Assembly (NCBI GenBank): GCA_009103225.1
Contig: RHPI01000260.1
Span: 777,250 to 841,249, forward strand
Reading direction: 5' to 3'
Length of the DNA stretch: 64,000 bases
Source: Chlorokybus atmophyticus
Lineage: Eukaryota; Streptophyta; Chlorokybophyceae; Chlorokybales; Chlorokybaceae
Part shown: piece after piece, positions 22,793 to 33,977 of the stretch
Layout of the letters: every line of letters starts with the position of its first letter
Position numbering within the stretch: position 1 is the first letter of the stretch
Program-made: the position numbers and the translations under genes
The notes under the pieces: model-generated
What the model was told of the DNA's origin: nothing
Database searches by the model: none
Seen by the model: only the letters and a program-made list of their open reading frames with translations

Positions 22793-25700
22793 ATGGAAAC
22801 AGAACAAGGCGCTCTGGCTCAAATCACCCATCAATACGCTGACATAGCAGAGGAGGTAAGCATTGTGATTGCCCTTGCTTACCTCCTCTGCTATTCTTAC
22901 ATTGAATGCGAAGACAGCAACCTCACGTTGTTATCAGCAAGCGCAAGCGGGAGATCCACATGGAGACAGCGTGACTGTGTCTCTCGAACCATCACATGCA
23001 AACATACGCACACCTGATGTCGCTGCAGAGGAGCCGTCGCATATCTGCCACGAGTGCGGCAAGAGTTTTTGGACCAGAAGGTCCCTGCTGGGGCACCAGA
23101 TTCATCATCGTAGTGCTTCAATGAAAGGTATGCAATCGTGCCATACTGATTTCCATTGCATTGCAGCACAGCTAAGTCGTGTGCATTTTGAGTTGCAGAT
23201 ATGGTTGAAAGCAAGAAGCTGAACCGGCTCAAGAAGAAGACAAAGAAATGTCAGCCACATGCACTGCCACGCTCAGTTCAAGTTGTAGTGATTTGTCACA
23301 CGAAGAGTTAGTTCTGTTGCAAGTAGTCTGATATTAAACCTTGTTGGCTTGTTCAGTAACAAGCATTGAAGCTCCCGGCAGCGATGAAGTGCAATCACAG
23401 CCGCAAGCAGAACTGCAGCTCGTATTTGCTCAGTCGCAGCCTGAAGCTGAAGAGCAGAGAGAGCAGACACCTGCGTTGGAGCGAGAGCAGCATCATGATC
23501 AGGCAGGCAGTGACAGCTGTCACCAGGCTTCCACAGCTGGTCCATCTCAGCCTGCACAGCCAACACTGAATGGTAATCAGCATGATATCAAGGATCAGCC
23601 CGAAGCTGCTGAGCCACGTAGCAGAGTCAAGAAGCGGAAGATCAAGCCACGCTCAAACCGTGCACCCGATGGTAGCTGGGTATGCGACATATGCCACGCG
23701 CGATTTAGCGACGGACAGTCTCTTGGCGGTCACAAAACTGGCCACCATTATCAAAGTAAGGCTTGCTGCTTACGCGCACACACGCACGCGTGCGCACGTG
23801 CTTACACAACACTTCCCTTCCCTCTTCATTGCATGCCATGCACCCAATACAAAGCACACATGCACGCACGCTTGCGTGCACACACACACGTTGACTGTCC
23901 GCAAGTGAGGCTCACTCCCTCAGCTGCTCACCCACGCGCTCTCTATCTTGCACAGGCATGCACGCATGCATGTGGGCACGCACACCAAGTTACTGGATCT
24001 GACCTCCATGTGACTGATAGGACGGCAGGCAAAGATGCGTGCCGCGGACATGGCGACCGTCAACGCAGCAGCGCTATACGCCGTGCAAGGAGGAGGAAAT
24101 TACGCACCGTCAACTAAACCTACCACAAACGCGATCACGCCAGACACGGCTTTACCAACCCAAGCTCAAGTGGCATTGCCCGCCGGGCCTACGAAGCACA
24201 AACTGACAGCAACAGCCTCCTTCAGCCACGCAGGAGGACAGCAATCAGAGAAGGTGGTTCACATCTTGTCACCAAGCGCACCGTTGAACATAAAAGCAGC
24301 AGCTAGACTCAGCCCCATCCACGAAGCCCTGCCGACCACTTCTGAAGCTCCTGTAAACGTTCCCAGCACAGCCTCTTTGGAACGTACTGCACCAAGCCAT
24401 GCATTTAGGTGAGTGTAGTGTGGACTCAACGATCTCATGCTGTGTCAACTCTTGTTGCCAAACTGTGTTGCAATTCATCTTACACATGCATGCGCACGCA
24501 CACGCACACCCACGTGCACAGACATGCACAGGCATGATGGTTACTGCAGTGAGTCTTTTGCGCAAGCGGAGGCCGCATTGCAGTCACCTGTTGCGAAGCG
24601 GCTGCGTCCAACTCGAGTCGCGAAGAGGTTCCCTGAAGACTCGCTGGCTGCTGCTTCGCATGCGTCAAAGAAAAGGTTGAAAAGATCCAAAGCCAGTGTC
24701 AACACGCGCCAAAACTCCTCAAAGCACTCACGGTACCAACAGATGCTCCGTGGCCAAGGCAGTTCAACCACGTTGTAACTCAGCACACGTTGTTCACATG
24801 CTGGCAGGCTGGTTCGCGAGAGAAAAGCAACAAACGTCAACAACAGTCCTTCCAATGGCGTGCAAGGCGATAGAAGCTTTGCAGCCCGCAGAAGCGTCGC
24901 GCACTCTGCCAGTAGATCCATCGCACAGACTGCTGCATCAACAGCGTTTGTGGACTCCACTTACGATGAACAAGACTTGCTGCCTGGCAGCGCCATGGCT
25001 GTCATCCCCGAAGGTGAGAACACTCTCAAGGATGTGTATCCACAACTGTTAAGTCACTTGTAACTCACGCTCGGCGAGTCTCCCTTTGTCAGCGCTCACT
25101 CGAACGACAGTGACGCCAGCTGGCGATGATATTGACAGCATGGGCACACTTTCCGACTCCGACTGCGACACGTACACTGAGTACCTGAAGGGTTCAGAGA
25201 CTGCCGCCAGCGTGCATGTGCTCACACCGCCACAAGCAACTGCGACCGTGACGGTGAGTTTGTTGCATCTGTGCATGCCAGTGACAGGATGAAGATTGTA
25301 ACAGTCATAGTGTTGCACACGCAGCCAAGGCGCAGTCCTGCTAGACTGCCTGGAAGCCTGCCAGCTGGATGGATAAGGCTATTGGCGCAGCGCAACGATG
25401 GTGAAGGGTATGGCAACACTGCTGAGAACTGGCATTGTCACAAGTCCAGTGGATTTCTTGTCCTGTGATCAACAACTCTCATCGTCAACCTCATGCTCTG
25501 TGTTCTGCAGCATCTATGCTGTGTGCTATCGCACGCCCTGCGGCTGCCTGCTCTGGTCTCAGCAAGATATGAAAAACTTCCTTCTGACCAAAGCTGGCGA
25601 CACTGACTATTGGCATGTGACACCTCTGCAGGTTCATTACACGTGATGTTGTGTGCTGTTCCGTCTCATCGCCAGCCTGTTGAGCACTCACTGCGTACTT

Positions 25701-26724
25701 GTTGCACAGTTCTCCTTCAACCTGAACCAACCGCTCGGCATGCCGATGCCAACTCAAGCAGCATCTGGTCAGCATTCCATGGTGGAGTGGTCCAGAACAG
25801 GCGAGCCGGCCGGGTTTGATGCCATGCGCCTTGCTTTGCCACGCCTGCAACACGAGAGGCAGCCGGAGTTTTTGTTCCACACACCAGTGAGCATGCTGGC
25901 TGTTTACTTGTTTGTCGCACAATACCTTTGTGGTTGACCTCTAACATATGCTGTTGTCAGCACTATCCCAGATTGGGGCCGCAACAGCAAGGAGCAGAGC
26001 GGAGCTGGCACATGCGCGCAATCCATGAAGAGGTGAGCATACATCCTAGTTTAAGCGTGTCACACACCCAGAGACACGTCCACATGCACGCACGCAGGCA
26101 GGTGCAGACACGCATGTGCACACGCATACGTGCTTGGTGGGTCGCATCATTGTTACACTGTAACTGTGATTATGATCAGGCTGTCGAGGACCAACCAATG
26201 TGTAGCCCAACTGCTGCGGCTTCATTTGCAAACGATTTGGACGTCTTCAAGGTTAACTCTCTTTGACAATTACTGACATAATGCACGTGCAAAACGTTTG
26301 CCCACGTTCAACAATCACCTATGCGTTGCCGGTAACAGGAGAGGAGGCAGTCCTTTGAGAAGTACCTAAACTCTCCGCCAGAGGTGGAACTGGCCACTGA
26401 AGTGGAGACCTCCATGGCCACAGCTGTCACCGACTCAGACTTGGACGTACTATCAGCTTTGCTACAAGTAAGGTAGGCGAGATCCCCTTTCTGAAAGGCA
26501 AGGCAGTGCTTCCCAACCAATTTGAGTATTAGAGCACAGAGTTGCGCGCAGTTTTCAAAGGACCAAACATGAGGGTTGGTTTCCTTAACAGGGATGCGGC
26601 AGCCATGATAGCAAGACACGACCGCGACAATGACGTTGATGATGAAGCCTTTGAGCGCAGCGCGCAAGCACTAAATGAAGCGCTACACGAGACCGCGCGT
26701 GTTGCCCAAGCACTCCCCAGCTAG
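22793..26724 (+). CDS. C2H2 zinc-finger protein with long disordered C-terminus
   Basis: Exons at 22793-22855, 22914-23127 and 23199 to about 23281 encode an N-terminus and the finger HICHECGKSFWTRRSLLGH. A following exon, about 23,350-23,755, encodes acidic/Gln-rich sequence, a basic patch (RVKKRKIKPRS) and a second finger, WVCDICHARFSDGQSLGGH. QSLGGH resembles the QALGGH helix of plant EPF-type fingers. Later exons appear near 24,030-24,410, 24,530-24,780, 24,810-25,020, 25,090-25,250, 25,680-25,890, 26,200-26,250, 26,340-26,470 and 26,590-26,724, mostly low-complexity, with a coiled C-terminus (DEAFERSAQALNEALHETA). The junction between exons 3 and 4 did not resolve in phase. A nuclear DNA-binding role is inferred. 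The downstream exons could be a separate gene, but their codon usage and frames look continuous. Confidence 0.6.
22844..22894. repeat. 19-bp perfect inverted repeat overlapping a splice donor
   Basis: Arms at 22844-22862 and 22876-22894 are exact reverse complements with a 13-nt loop. The left arm contains the end of zinc-finger exon 1 and its donor (GAG/GTAAGC); the right arm lies in the intron. Confidence 0.95.
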
Positions 26725-26760
26725 AGATAGCACATAAACAGAGTTGCAGACTAGTATCGT

Positions 26761-26823
26761 TCTGAACAATTGTTCAGAGTCCAGTTCTCACTTGTAATGC
26801 TGGTTGTGTGTACACACAACCAG
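26761..26823. repeat. Two perfect palindromes between convergent genes
   Basis: The 18-bp palindrome TCTGAACAATTGTTCAGA lies at 26761-26778. A 24-bp palindrome at 26800-26823 has the half-site CTGGTTGTGTGT. Both fall in the 167 bp between the stop codons of the zinc-finger gene (+) and the PH gene (-). They could serve both strands as 3'-end or RNA-stability elements. Confidence 0.85.
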
Positions 26824-26891
26824 GCTGTGAGTAAACGCAAGTGTTCAGCAACAAATTGTCTCATGCTGCCCCTATGTGCCGTGTACAAGTG

Positions 26892-27394
26892 CTATGACAG
26901 GTACTCAGCGGGTATGGGCGCCCGCGCCGCCTGATCGAAGTTCCATAACTCCTGCCGCAACGACTCCAACTCAGCTTCGTCCACTAAATCCTCCGTCCCT
27001 TCTTCAACGCCCTGCGCCTGGAAAGAGAGAGAGGTTTGTTGGTGCACACACTGTGCATGTGGTGTGTGGCATACATGTACAGGTTGTTCCACAAACGACT
27101 TTTACTTCTTCATGCGCGATACTAGCGCAAACGATAATGACTGTCAGTCTCGGCTTAACAACACAGACCAATCCGACAGAGAGAATTGGACATTATGGAC
27201 GAATCTGCTGGGCGACTTTTATACCAACTAATGCAGATTGGGCTGATAATTAGCAAGATACCATACCCACCTCCATGTCGTCTAGCAGGCCCAGGGTGTG
27301 CTGCAGCACCTGCGCGACCTCCGCCCTGTCGCCGCTGCCATGCCTGCAGCACGTCTCCAAGCCCAAAACCTGCCAGAACCAGCTCATAAATACG

Positions 27395-27467
<73 letters not shown>

Positions 27468-29205
27468 GGCACCGCGCGCATGTACTACATGTACTGTGAT
27501 GTACATGTCGTTCGTGTAGGGGCGCAGACGTGTATTGCGAGCTCAGTCTCTGTGATTGTGTAAATATGTTGAGAAGGAGACAACATGGTCTGTGACAGGG
27601 CATTATACCTCAGTCTCCAAGGCTTCAAGGTACTCCAGAGCAGGACACAGCCACGCAACGCACTCCCTTGCTGTTTCAAGCTCTGTGTCCGAGTGCGCCC
27701 GAGTGAGTCTACCAGTCCTCTATGCGTGCCAGTGTTTTCTTTCTCATGCATGTGTGCACAACCACTCGTACCTGTCAGCAGGTACATTGGCAACGTGTCG
27801 CCATGCAGCGCTCTCAACCTCTGCTCCAGCCTGCAGACACACAGTCGCAACCAACCTTCTGCTAAGTAGTCGTGCGGACATGCACACAACAAACATCCCA
27901 TCCATCTTGCGCAAAACCCCACCTTATGCACGCTTCCGTCAACGCAGCTGCAGAAGCGTCCTTTCCCGCAATCATCTGTCAAAACAGACACAACACTTGG
28001 TTGCTGGCCTCCCCCACCAACATTGTCACAATGTGTACCTTCACTACCAAAGTGTCCCACCTTGCGTGCGAGTTCGATGGCTCTCTGCACCTCCTCTAGC
28101 TCGTCCGCCAGACGTACGCCCTCGCGCCGCGCCTTGTCCAGCGCACGAAGCGTGGTGGTGGAAGGAAGAAGCGGGGGAGGTTGAGCCTGCAGGACAGTAC
28201 TATTGACAAGGTTCGCGTACTCTTGTTGTTGCTTGCAGGCAAGGGAGATTGCATGCGTACGCGTGTATGTGCACGCGCACACGCACATACACGCATTCCG
28301 TCGACGTTCTCTTGTACGCAAGCGCATGCGTGCGTGCGCACGTTAGCATGTGTGATTGCATGCGTATATTCGTGTGTGGCATTCAACGTCATGTACCAGT
28401 TTGATTAGATTGTGCTCTTCTTTGGCAACTTCTCGCCAGTGTTTCTCCAACTCCATAACCTGTGCACAGAACAGAGCACCCGCACCTAGTCACTAAATGC
28501 AGAAGAGATTGAAGCCAGCAACAGTTGTGTATCATGCAGTGTGGGTACGCGTGCACCTGCTCGCGAAGCTTGTCCAACCTCGTTCGCAGCTCGCGCTTTG
28601 GCTCTGACGCTTGCCTGAGTGCATCTGTTTCCCAAACACACGACAAGTATGTACACTTGAACACTATGCAGAATGTCAACCAAAGTATGACTGTCTTGCG
28701 CGTGACGTACCCATCCATTCTCCAAGCTCCCTCCCGTCTTCTGCCGCCAGTACATAGGTGGCCCGCTTCACCTCACCCTTCTTCGCAACCTCATTCAACC
28801 TGTGACAGACATCAACACAAATTTGTCAAGACTACATCCAGAACCAATGTTTGTTGATCTGTATCATGGCGTCAGCTGGTTGTTGCCCACCTGAGAGTGA
28901 AAGCGTACTCTCTTTTCGGCAGTGGCGACGGCACGATTGCGCACGCTTCAAGCGGGAGCGTCCCGACAGCATCCCCCTTCTCCTGTGTGCCAAGCAGTGA
29001 GTGAGTGAGTAAATCATTCACACACCAACAACTGACTCAATGAACTAACAAGTGTCTCTCTCTCACGTATGCTGAGCGTGACTGAAAGTAGAAGAGCATG
29101 CAGTCCCGCACGACAAAGTGGCGACGCTTCCACGAAGAGGCCTTCCCGGGCGGCCCTTGCTTCGAGAGTGTGCCGGTCTTCTCGGGTGGGTACCATAACG
29201 AACGC
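26892..29205 (-). CDS. PH-domain protein with coiled-coil C-terminus (5' end missing)
   Basis: The most 5' exon seen (about 29067-29205) encodes the start of a pleckstrin-homology domain: PPEKTGTLSKQG, then SWKRRHFVVRDCMLFYFQ. The domain continues in exons near 28,910-28,990 (VGTLPLEACAIV, REYAFTLR) and 28,700-28,800 (RATYVLAAEDGRELGEWM, the Trp of the last PH helix). Then come coiled-coil exons near 28,560-28,625, 28,400-28,460, 28,070-28,225, 27,930-27,980, 27,775-27,820, 27,605-27,700, 27,290-27,370 and 26,892-27,020, ending IPAEYLS. PH domains bind phosphoinositides or proteins at membranes. The upstream sequence runs into poly-G and a run of Ns, so the N-terminus is unknown. An AC/AT repeat sits in one intron. 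No exact ortholog is recognised. Confidence 0.65.
27395..27463. repeat. (CA)n(TA)n microsatellite in an intron
   Basis: A CA run passes directly into about 25 TA units inside an intron of the PH-domain gene. Such a tract is length-unstable and prone to cruciform extrusion. Confidence 0.95.
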
Positions 29206-29238
29206 TGGGGAAGAGCGGTTGTGGTTGTGTGTGTGTGT

Positions 29239-29271
<33 letters not shown>

Positions 29272-29392
29272 ATNNNNNNNNNNNNNNNNNNNNNNNNNNN
29301 NNNNNNNNNNNNNNNNNNNNNNNNNNNNNNNNNNNNNNNNNNNNNNNNNNNNNNNNNNNNNNNNNNNNGGGGGGGGGGGGGGGGGGGGGGGG
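29239..29392. other. Assembly gap bounded by poly-G runs
   Basis: About 31 Gs precede and 24 Gs follow a block of 95 Ns at 29274-29368. The Ns are unknown sequence, and the gap length may be arbitrary. Long G runs commonly break sequencing reads, so the true tract is probably one longer G-rich repeat. Confidence 0.95.
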
Positions 29393-29946
29393 AGGGGTAT
29401 TGGTGACATGAGGTATGACAGGGAAAGGCAGATTGTGGCAAATTTGTACGACAGTGATAGACACCGTTTCATCAAGGTAAAGCATGTGTCGTGATTTAGT
29501 TTGAGAAACGAGTGCACGAATGGAGACACCTGCGAGGCGTGCGTGCGTGCGCGTGCGTAAAGTGTATTTGACTGGTACCAGTGACATTGGTTGCGAAAGG
29601 GCAGGACTAACTGGATAGCTCAATGAGTAAAGACTTCATTATCAGTTGGACGATGTGCAGAGTGTATTCGCAGCAGCACGGAGGAGATTATGCAAATTTA
29701 TTCTCGCATTTGCGATGCGGTGTCTACTTGTGCAATGTTGACTTACCTTGTTCTCCATGCAGGAAGGCCGTTGTTGTGGGGTAGATCAACTCCGATCCGG
29801 ATTAATCTTGCACTTGTCTTCAAGATTCCGCCCTTGCACGCATCCATCACTCCTGCTCCCTCATCCTTGGCACTGATCTATCACCCCACAACATGCAGCT
29901 GCTCAAGGTGCTGCGCACTTGTTGTTCCACAGGGAGAGTGAGTTGC
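29393..29946. other. Region beside the assembly gap, no gene recognised
   Basis: No protein family or complete RNA gene is recognised. The 5' exons and promoter of the PH-domain gene may lie here or in the gap. A stretch near 29,610 resembles a tRNA A box, but no B box or cloverleaf follows. Confidence 0.35.
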
Positions 29947-30423
29947 TCAGCTCTGCCTTGCCTCAGGTACACTACACTCCTTGTTACAACCGAGCCTACA
30001 CCTCTGATTGAGCGACTCTGCCTGCCCTTGCATACAACAACACCACTGCCAGCTGGCAGGCAGTGCTGCCTTGGCTCCTGCTGCGCATGCAACCTGCAAT
30101 GCAAAGCCCACCCCAAAGCCAAGGCAGAAAGAAAGCAGAGTCATCCAGTATTCAGCGGCGCGACGATTCAGTTCTCTCTTCACCTGCGGCGCGGCATACA
30201 GCAAGGGTTCTGTACGCGATATCTGCCTGACGGCGACGTAATATCGGCAAGACTGTGATGAAATGCCCCTGTCCTGCCCCTGCTGCCACGTGGCAGCGGT
30301 AGCAGCGGCGGCGGCGGCGGCGGTGCGTAGAGCAGCAGGTGCCTGCGTGTGCTCAGTTGGAGCTGAAAGTAGCGGTGCCCTGCGTGTATATCTGAGGCAG
30401 GAGTCAGGGCATTGAAGTGGCAC
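29947..30423 (-). CDS. Hypothetical protein, divergent to PEX4
   Basis: A 158-codon minus-strand frame starts at 30423, only about 65 bp from the proposed PEX4 start on the other strand. It has an Ala-rich N-terminal third that could be an organelle leader, a polar segment (VKRELNRRAAEYWMTLL) and a hydrophobic stretch (LLSFCLGFGVGFALQVACAA). No family is recognised. A plus-strand frame over the same bases is also open, so this may be chance. The real gene may be shorter, because a donor-like site follows the hydrophobic part. Confidence 0.25.
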   Translation of the reverse strand: MPLQCPDSCLRYTRRAPLLSAPTEHTQAPAALRTAAAAAAATAATWQQGQDRGISSQSCRYYVAVRQISRTEPLLYAAPQVKRELNRRAAEYWMTLLSFCLGFGVGFALQVACAAGAKAALPASWQWCCCMQGQAESLNQRCRLGCNKECSVPEARQS

Positions 30424-30486
30424 TAGTTAGGGTCAATCGGAGCTTGGGTTGGACGCTAAGGGTGTTGGACTCGTCCTTGCTCACTC

Positions 30487-31851
30487 ATGGTGAGCTGCAT
30501 TTTCATGCAGGCACGAGTGGCATAAGTTTTGACTACTGGTCAACATCACTCGTATGAGGTGTCAGTCATTTGCGTGCAAGCTAATTATGAGCACATTGTA
30601 TGAGTAAATCAACAGTATATCACCAGGTACACAATGCTACAATTCTACAATTGCTGCAACTGCAACATCATGATGTCAACGCTTGATGCATGTTGAATAT
30701 GTTGAAAACAGTAGTGCTGCTTATCTCTTATTCCACTCAGAATACTATTGCGTGTGTCGCTCTTAGAGATCACTTGCGATCACTTAAGCTTTGCATGCCG
30801 CGTGTTTCATCTGCTGCATAGCCAACCACATTCATGATCAATTGACTCCATGAGCAGTTGCTTTGTTGTCCTTCACATTTTGCTCAATAACATCACCATT
30901 CAGGCGTCACGCACGCGGCTTTTCAAAGAGTACAAGGAGCTCCAGCGCGACAAAGGCGCCGCGGCCGATGCCGACATCAACCTTGTGCCAGACGAGAACG
31001 ACATATATAGATGGACAGCATTCATCAAGGTGAATGAGCGCAAAGTAGTAGCCAACAGGGCACATGACACAAACAACATATGGAGGCGTGTTTTAGTTGA
31101 TTATACAACTACGGTAGTGCACTGGTAGATTCAGTTTATTCGTGTTTGTTGTTGTGTGTGTTTCAAGTGTATCAGACTGTGTTGTGGTTGATATGCAGGG
31201 TCCTGAGGGCACGCCCTACGTGGGTATGACGTACGAGGTCTCCCTCCACGTGCCAGAGCAGTACCCGATGGTGCCGCCTGGCGCAAAGTTCAGGACCAAG
31301 ATCTTCCATCCAAACGTCCATTTCAAGGTGCGCACGTGCATCTTTGGTCAAGCACTTGGTTGACATGCGCGTGCACGTGCACAGAGACACGTACTCGCGC
31401 GTACACATACGCGCACATGCGCGCACGTGCATACACTCGCACATGCACATGAACCCACGCTGTCACGCCGTGTTTGCTCACATCCACATGCGCACGTACC
31501 CGCACATACACTTCACACACACACATGACTGTGCACACCCCTCATCAGACGGGTGAGATTTGCCTGGACATCTTGAAGTCTGCGTGGACACCCGCGTGGA
31601 CACTACAATCCGTCTGCCGGGCCATAACGGCTCTCATGGGCTGTCCCGAGCCCGACAGCCCTCTCAACTGCGACTGCGGTGAGTGGAATGGAAAGTGGTA
31701 AACTCTCATCATGTTGGGATAACAGATAGTCAGTTGATGAAGTATGTTGATTTTGTTGGCAGGTAATCTGTTGCGGGCGGGCGATTATAGGGCGTACAAG
31801 TCGGTGGCGAGGATGTACACGCAGTTGGCGCAGCAGCAGCAGTTGAGGTGA
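30487..31851 (+). CDS. PEX4: Ubiquitin-conjugating enzyme E2, PEX4/UBC21 type
   Basis: Exons 30904-31029, 31199-31327, 31549-31678 and 31763-31851 join in frame and match plant PEX4 throughout: ASRTRLFKEYKELQRDK, GPEGTPYVGM, FRTKIFHPNVHFK, TGEICLDILKSAWTPAWTL with the catalytic Cys, PEPDSPLNCDCGNLLR and MYTQLAQQQQ. PEX4 is the peroxisomal E2 that ubiquitinates the import receptor PEX5 for recycling. The start is probably in a separate exon. ATG at 30487 followed directly by a good donor (ATG/GTGAGC) would add only Met before Ala-Ser-Arg; an ATGCAG further on, at 30505-30510, would give Met-Gln as in land plants but needs a GC donor. About 158 residues. Confidence 0.92.
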
Positions 31852-32339
31852 AGTAGTAGGTAGGGCGTTTTATGGACGGAGTTGGTGGGTGAGATGCACA
31901 GTATTGCTGCAGGGTGTCAGCACATTGTATATTGTATATAAGCAACACGGTTTAGTGAGATCTGGCACTAAAGTTCATAAATACTTGGTTTCATATGGTT
32001 TTCTTGTAAGCCTCGTTGCTTCCTGTGGGCTAGCACGACATGTTGTAAGTTGTCGTTCCCAGTCAGTAAAATTGTGTGCATTATTACATAGCTGTCCAGC
32101 CCAATGTGCAGGCAGTGTAGTTGTGTAGGCGTGCTTGCATGCCGCTGGCATGCGTGTGAGTATGCTTGTGCAGTGATAGGCAGGGATGACAGCACGTAGC
32201 TTGCTGTGACGATGTTGCTGTTAGTGGAGAGAGAGAATGTGCAGGCAGTGAGTGTATTGCAGCTGCTTCATTGGTGCATGGACACTACCGTGTGCAGTGA
32301 CTGGTGCTTCCTGGCTGTCAATGTTAAATGGTATTCACG

Positions 32340-32905
32340 ATAGTGATAGCCGTCACTATCACTATCACTATCACTATCACTATCACCTTGTGACATTACC
32401 AACCTAAGTGGTAATCGTAGCAATAGTAATAGTGATAGACGTCTCTCACTATCACTATCACTATCACTATCACGACCACTACCACTAGCAGTACCACTAT
32501 TACTGTCACTATCACGATAGTGACGTCTATGACTATCACTACTACTATCACTATGTTCATCACTACCACTATTAGACCTAGCAGTACCACTACTACTATC
32601 AAGATAGTCGTCTATCTCTATCACTATCACTATCGCTACCACTATCACCATGTATATCACTATGGCTACCATTACCACTATCCCTAGCAGTACCACTATC
32701 ACTATGACTATCACGATAGTGACGTCTATTATTATCACTATCACTACCGCTATCACTATATACATCACTATCACTATTACCATCACCATCGTAGTAACTA
32801 GGGCTAGTAATAACAATAGTGGTAGTTGTAGTGAAATTGTGGTATGGATAATGACAGTGACAGCATCAAGGGTAGTAATAACCTATTGCAACATAGGGAT
32901 AGTGT
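32340..32905. repeat. Degenerate (TATCAC)n minisatellite field
   Basis: Roughly 560 bp consist of TATCAC/ACTATC hexamers and CACTAC variants, interrupted by inverted GATAGTGA segments such as GTCACTATC...GATAGTGAC. All six frames are open over long parts only because of the repeat. Confidence 0.9.
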
Positions 32906-32910
32906 AGGGA

Positions 32911-32943
32911 TACCTACCTACCTACCTACCTACCTACCTACCT
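32911..32943. repeat. (CTAC)n tetranucleotide repeat
   Basis: About eight perfect CTAC units directly follow the TATCAC field. Confidence 0.95.
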
Positions 32944-33688
32944 GTATTTTGTTGAAGTAATCACATTTCAGCCTCCATCTTGATTGCAGTTATATAAGGT
33001 TAAAATCAAGAAGTTTCATCTTCACAATCATCAGACCGCCTGCATTATGCAGTTACACTGACGAGGGTAATGACACTGTTGTAAGGATCAACACATGATT
33101 CGCCAATGCCACACAACTCAACATGACACATTGGTACACCAGCATCATGTCACCCGCAATTTGCTTTCTTCCTTTGTGCCAGCATGCGTGCAGCTTGCTA
33201 TATCAAACAGTAGCAATAGCACGCCATGAGTGAGCTTTGAGCAACCCTAACCGCAAAGCATGCACGGGAGGCCATATACATTGTTTGCGCTTCACACCAA
33301 CCATCCTGCTTCACCCAATCGCCAAGACGAAGTCCGCCCACCCCACCAGCCACATCAAACCGCCAACACCACAAAGACCACAACCTCTATGGACATTGAC
33401 ATACAAGCATCCGACACCACAAACTGCTGGTGCAAAGCGCTGTACCAGACCCCCAGCACGGCAAGGTCTCTGCAGGGCACCCACCAGACAGCGCTGCAAG
33501 GTCCCTGCGCGATGCAGTGCTGACGTTAACACTGCATGGCGAGGGTGACGAAGCCCGCAGCACATGCAATGCCTGCCTGAGCAGTGAAGATTGGCGAGAC
33601 AGAGGGAGAGAGCGCGGGAGGGAGTCGTCGTCCTGCATGCTGCTGTGTTTGCTGCCCTACCCTTCATCTCCGACTGCTATCCACGCAC

Positions 33689-33787
33689 GTGTGGGCAGGT
33701 GTATACACTCCTGCATGCTGACTGTATGACTAACGGGGTAGGCTAAGTTGTAGTGTAGCATAGCAAGTACTAGCCCGGTGGTAAGCC
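33689..33787 (+). repeat. Dispersed repeat, copy A
   Basis: The copy opens GTGGGCAGGT, has CTAACGGGGTAG in the middle and ends TAGCCCGGTGGT. The same order recurs in copies B and C near 54.3 and 54.5 kb. An AGCACACCCC word follows at about 33,863 and is also near copy B. Confidence 0.65.
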
Positions 33788-33977
33788 ATATGTTGTTGAT
33801 ATTGCATGTGAGTGTGGTGCATGTCACTGGCATGTCACAGCACACGATGCATGCCGACATAGTAGCACACCCCTCTTGTACCCTTCTTGCAGTGGCATCG
33901 CTTACACGTCTACCCAACACTTTACACTTCACCCGCCAAACTTCGCCCGCCAGCCAAAATACTGCCTGCGCACGCCG

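Larger units (their letters stand above)
31852..33977. other. Repeat-rich convergent intergenic region
   Basis: This 2.1 kb separates PEX4 and SecY2 3' ends. It contains the TATCAC field, a CTAC repeat and one copy of a dispersed repeat, listed separately. The frames at 33,237-33,730 show no family motifs. Confidence 0.5.

Noticed and set aside
29600-29670. tRNA-like stretch containing GGATAGCTCAATGAG
   Set aside because: An A-box-like word is present, but no matching B box or cloverleaf pairing follows.
32268-32816. 182-codon minus-strand ORF
   Set aside because: It is open only because the TATCAC repeat lacks stops; the product is Val/Ile or Ser/Asp repeats.
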